From: Gloeobacter kilaueensis JS1
Lineage (GTDB): Bacteria > Cyanobacteriota > Cyanobacteriia > Gloeobacterales > Gloeobacteraceae
Assembly (NCBI RefSeq): GCF_000484535.1
Contig: NC_022600.1
Span: 4,642,234 to 4,706,233, forward strand
Direction: 5' to 3'
Length of the DNA stretch: 64,000 nucleotides
The translations under genes were made by a program, and so were the position numbers. Below, one piece after another: positions 61,532 to 64,000 of this stretch. The notes beneath the pieces were generated by a model. It worked only from the letters and a program-made list of their open reading frames with translations, was not told the origin of the DNA and searched no databases. The first letter of the stretch is position 1. Each line of letters starts with the position of its first letter.

Positions 61532-62698
61532 GTGTCGAGATTTGTGCCCAAACCACTTCCCGCCGATCCCTGGCAGGGCTTTCAGCCTGGGGACTGGCAA
61601 CAGCGCGCCGATGTCGAGAGTTTCATTCTCTGCAACAGTCTGCCTTACACGGGCGACGACAGCGATCTGACCGGCCCCACGGAGCGCACCCAGGCGATCT
61701 GGCTGCAGGCGCAGATGCTCTTGCAGGCGGAGCGGGCGACGGTCCATCGGGGCCGCCGCAGGGGGGGGGCGCTGCAGCCCGACTTTCTTGACCGGCGCGA
61801 GGAGTTGATCTTTGGGATGCTCGCCTCTCCCGGCGGTGAGCGGCTACCGACGGGGGGCGACTGTCGGCAGCTCGCCCTCTACGGTGCCCGGCAATTGCGC
61901 CACACCGGCACCCAGCCGGAGGTGATTGCAGCGATCGCGGATCTGGCCCGCTACTACGACATCGATATCGACCCTCCGGCGGCCACAGCCCAGCAGGCAA
62001 TCCAGTGGACATTCCTGGCCTTGCTTGCCACCCGCGATCCGCTGGTGGGAAGGCGTCGGACCCTCTCTGGCCTCGATGTGTTCTTCGATATCTACCTGCA
62101 GCGCGACCTCGATCGGGGCGTGCTGATCGAGGAGGAGGCCCAGGAGCTGATCGACGATCTGACGATCAAGCTGCGGTTGGCGCGGCCCACCGGCGATGCC
62201 GCTACGGTTCTGCCCGCCCTCTACCTGCCGCTGGCAGGCCAGACAGTCACCCGCACCGGCTTCCGCCTGGTCAACACGCTCTATACCCTCGGTCCTGCCG
62301 CTGCACCCCACCTGCTCGTGCTCTGGTCCACCGCCTTGAGCGATACGTTCCGGCGCTTCTGTGCGGAGGTGACGATCGACACCAGTTCCCTCAGCTACGC
62401 GCAGGCCCTACCTCTACCAGAAGCGGGCCACAGCCGCACGATGAGTCCCGACCGTCTCGGTGCGACCCGCAGCGCCCAGGTGTACACCCTCTGTCAGCTC
62501 CTCGATGCACTTGATGGCAGCTCCACTCTGGGCATCAACGTCCTGCGCCGGGAGGTGCTGAGCGCTATCCTTGCCCGGCCCAACCGCTACGGATATCTGA
62601 CGGTGCAACTGCCCGGCGGTGCCGTCGATCTGCACCACCTGAATCCGGCGGCGCGTCAGGATGTGCTGCAGCAACTGCTCACCAGCTTCGAGTCCTAG
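61532..62698 (+). CDS. Shrunken pyruvate formate-lyase-like protein without Cys-Cys centre
   Basis: 388 residues against about 760 in pyruvate formate-lyase. Clear family segments are present: W-Q-G-F-Q-P-G-D-W-Q near residue 14, G-P-T-E-R-T near 47, G-D-C-R-Q-L-A-L-Y-G near 109, A-Q-Q-A-I-Q-W-T near 150, R-L-V-N-T-L-Y-T-L-G near 247 and I-D-T-S-S-L-S-Y near 281. Right after this, where PFL has the catalytic C-C-V-S region and a further 330 residues or so, the protein jumps to the family C-terminus. The glycyl-radical site reads L-P-G-G-A-V, not V-S-G-Y-A-V, so Gly is kept but its surroundings are not. Classical PFL activity is not expected. GTG start; anmK follows at 2 bases. Confidence 0.8.
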   Translation: MSRFVPKPLPADPWQGFQPGDWQQRADVESFILCNSLPYTGDDSDLTGPTERTQAIWLQAQMLLQAERATVHRGRRRGGALQPDFLDRREELIFGMLASPGGERLPTGGDCRQLALYGARQLRHTGTQPEVIAAIADLARYYDIDIDPPAATAQQAIQWTFLALLATRDPLVGRRRTLSGLDVFFDIYLQRDLDRGVLIEEEAQELIDDLTIKLRLARPTGDAATVLPALYLPLAGQTVTRTGFRLVNTLYTLGPAAAPHLLVLWSTALSDTFRRFCAEVTIDTSSLSYAQALPLPEAGHSRTMSPDRLGATRSAQVYTLCQLLDALDGSSTLGINVLRREVLSAILARPNRYGYLTVQLPGGAVDLHHLNPAARQDVLQQLLTSFES

Positions 62699-62700
62699 AG

Positions 62701-63846
62701 GTGGCGGTGGCAGCAGCGCTGGCAATCGGACTGATGAGCGGCACTTCCCTCGATGGAATCGATGCTGCCTTGATTGCGATCGAGGGCAGCGCCGAGCAGC
62801 CGGAGGTCGAGACGCTGGCCACACTCGCGGTTCCCTATCCGGCGGGTCTGCGCGAGCGGCTGTTGCCCGTCGCCGAGGGCGAAGCTGTGTCCGTCGGCGC
62901 AATCAGCGCCCTCCACCGCGATGTCGCCATCGCCTTTGCCGAGGCCGCCCAGCAGGTGATCGAAGCTGCCGGTCTATCTGGTGCGGCGATTGCCTGCATC
63001 GGCTCCCACGGCCAGACGGTCCATCACCAGCCGCCCACAGGCTCTGCCCCCGGTCACACGCTGCAGTTGGGCGAAGGAGCCTGGATCGCCGAGCGCACCG
63101 GCGTGACGACGGTGAGCAACTTTCGTAGCCGCGATATGGCCGCCGGGGGCCAGGGGGCACCGCTGGTACCCCTTGTAGACTACTTGTTGCTGCGCCACCC
63201 TGAGCGGGCGCGCTGCATCCAGAACCTGGGAGGCATCGGCAACGTCACCTACCTGCCCGCCGGGGCGACGCCAAAGCAGGTACTCGCCTTCGACACTGGA
63301 CCGGCCAACTTGCTTATCGACGCTGTCGCCCAGCAGCTGACAGGCCGGCCTTTTGACCGCGACGGGGCGCTGGCAGCGGCGGGGCAGGTCGATAGCCGCC
63401 TGCTTGCAGGCTGGCTCGCCGATCCGTACTTTGCCCTGCCGCCCCCCAAATCCACCGGACGCGAGTCCTTTGGCTACGCCCGCGCCGGGCAACTGCTGGC
63501 GGAGGCGGCGCACCTCTCACCGGCGGATCTGCTGGCGACGGTGAGCGAACTGACGGTCGAATCGATCGCTCGCGCCTACGGTGACTGGTTGCCCACTGCC
63601 CCGGCAGAAGTCTTCTTGGGCGGGGGCGGCGTGCGCAACCGCTATCTGGTCCGGCGGCTGAGGGAGCGGCTCGCTCCTGCCACCGTCGCCTCGACAGCCG
63701 AGGTGGGCATCGACAGCGACTTTAAAGAGGCGATCGCCTTCGCCGTCCTCGCCTGGCTGCGCTGCTCCAACCGGCCCGGCAACCTGCCCTCGGTGAGCGG
63801 GGCCGCCCGCGCCGTTCTGCTGGGCGATGTCCATCCGGGCAGGTGA
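62701..63846 (+). CDS. anmK: Anhydro-N-acetylmuramic acid kinase
   Basis: A 381-residue peptidoglycan-recycling enzyme that converts 1,6-anhydro-MurNAc to MurNAc-6-phosphate. The N-terminal G-L-M-S-G-T-S-L-D-G-I-D phosphate loop, I-G-S-H-G-Q-T-V-H-H near 100 (catalytic Asp region follows), N-L-G-G-I-G-N near 178, F-D-T-G-P-A-N near 198 and G-G-G-G-V-R-N near 305 are typical of AnmK. GTG start 2 bases after the PFL-like gene, so the two share a transcript. Confidence 0.95.
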   Translation: MAVAAALAIGLMSGTSLDGIDAALIAIEGSAEQPEVETLATLAVPYPAGLRERLLPVAEGEAVSVGAISALHRDVAIAFAEAAQQVIEAAGLSGAAIACIGSHGQTVHHQPPTGSAPGHTLQLGEGAWIAERTGVTTVSNFRSRDMAAGGQGAPLVPLVDYLLLRHPERARCIQNLGGIGNVTYLPAGATPKQVLAFDTGPANLLIDAVAQQLTGRPFDRDGALAAAGQVDSRLLAGWLADPYFALPPPKSTGRESFGYARAGQLLAEAAHLSPADLLATVSELTVESIARAYGDWLPTAPAEVFLGGGGVRNRYLVRRLRERLAPATVASTAEVGIDSDFKEAIAFAVLAWLRCSNRPGNLPSVSGAARAVLLGDVHPGR

Positions 63847-63878
63847 TACGGTATGTAGAATACGACACCCGTTCAGCG

Positions 63879-64000
63879 ATGCGGCGCTACCAGGTTCCCT
63901 TTGTTGTAATCACCGAGACGAGCGAGCTTGCCCATCTCATCGAGCGCTGGCAGCAGCGGCAGGTCCTCGCCATCGATACCGAGACGGCCCATGCCCACCA
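63879..64000 (+). CDS. Start of a DEDD 3'-5' exonuclease (RNase D-like), truncated by window
   Basis: The first 40 codons from ATG 63879 are visible. V-L-A-I-D-T-E-T is the exonuclease motif I of DEDD-family enzymes (RNase D, DnaQ-like or the Pol I proofreading domain). Which member it is depends on the missing sequence. Confidence 0.6.
   Translation, partial: MRRYQVPFVVITETSELAHLIERWQQRQVLAIDTETAHAH

Noticed and set aside
1-64000. CRISPR arrays, tRNA or rRNA genes, transposases
   Set aside because: No regularly spaced repeats, TTCGA-type tRNA arms with acceptor stems, rRNA segments or transposase/integrase motifs were found by reading.

Overview
The window reads as the chromosome of a GC-rich, deep-branching cyanobacterium, most likely Gloeobacter-like (Gloeobacterales). 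Direct support comes from psbA (photosystem II D1), ycf3 (photosystem I assembly), ndhB (NDH-1), ictB, an RpaA-type response regulator, a protein with the N-terminal domain of orange carotenoid protein, an HHL1-like protein and an SLH/OprB porin. The genus is an inference from gene content and base composition. No tRNA, rRNA or CRISPR array was recognised.

Layout. 1-12 kb: lipoprotein end, gltX, SLH porin, SpoIID-like protein, OCP-N protein, NrnA-like phosphoesterase, O-antigen-ligase-like membrane protein, TPMT-type methyltransferase, TerB-like protein, psbA. 12-20 kb: a STAND ATPase with 14 WD40 repeats, FHA protein, RmlD-like reductase, ndhB, ruvB. 20.4-23.2 kb: a small foreign-looking cluster (DUF1579, HxlR regulator, S33 hydrolase, NIPSNAP) between imperfect 34-bp direct repeats. 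23-31 kb: DUF885 peptidase, HAD phosphatase, Uma2 protein, UspA, ferredoxin-MBL fusion, then a signalling block (degenerate GGDEF-REC, PAS kinase, RpaA). 31-36 kb: rapZ-yvcK-SRPBCC and secD-secF. 36-42 kb: NarL regulator, sigma-like protein, CheY-like regulator, three pilin-like genes and a PEP-CTERM protein; composition changes abruptly inside the third pilin-like gene. 42-53 kb: HD hydrolase, histidine kinase, ycf3, serS, marR-emrA-emrB with palindromic operators, DUF2949, FMN-hydrolase-like HAD protein, ArfB-like factor, rRNA methyltransferase, glutathione peroxidase. 53.2-58.6 kb: an AT-rich island with a four-gene defence-like system. 58.7-64 kb: Uma2, HHL1-like, ictB, a shrunken pyruvate-formate-lyase relative, anmK and the start of a 3'-5' exonuclease.

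How the parts work together. The best candidate for a little-described system is the AT-rich operon at 53.9-58.4 kb: a beta-class DNA methyltransferase, a MORC/MutL-like GHKL ATPase, an SF2 helicase and an overlapping PD-(D/E)XK-type nuclease, which together look like an ATP-dependent restriction-modification system. Two single-gene surprises stand out. The D1 protein keeps its visible Mn-cluster and chlorophyll ligands but has a rebuilt QB pocket (Ser264 to Ala plus two inserted residues). A 388-residue PFL-derived protein keeps both ends of the family but has lost the catalytic Cys-Cys centre.
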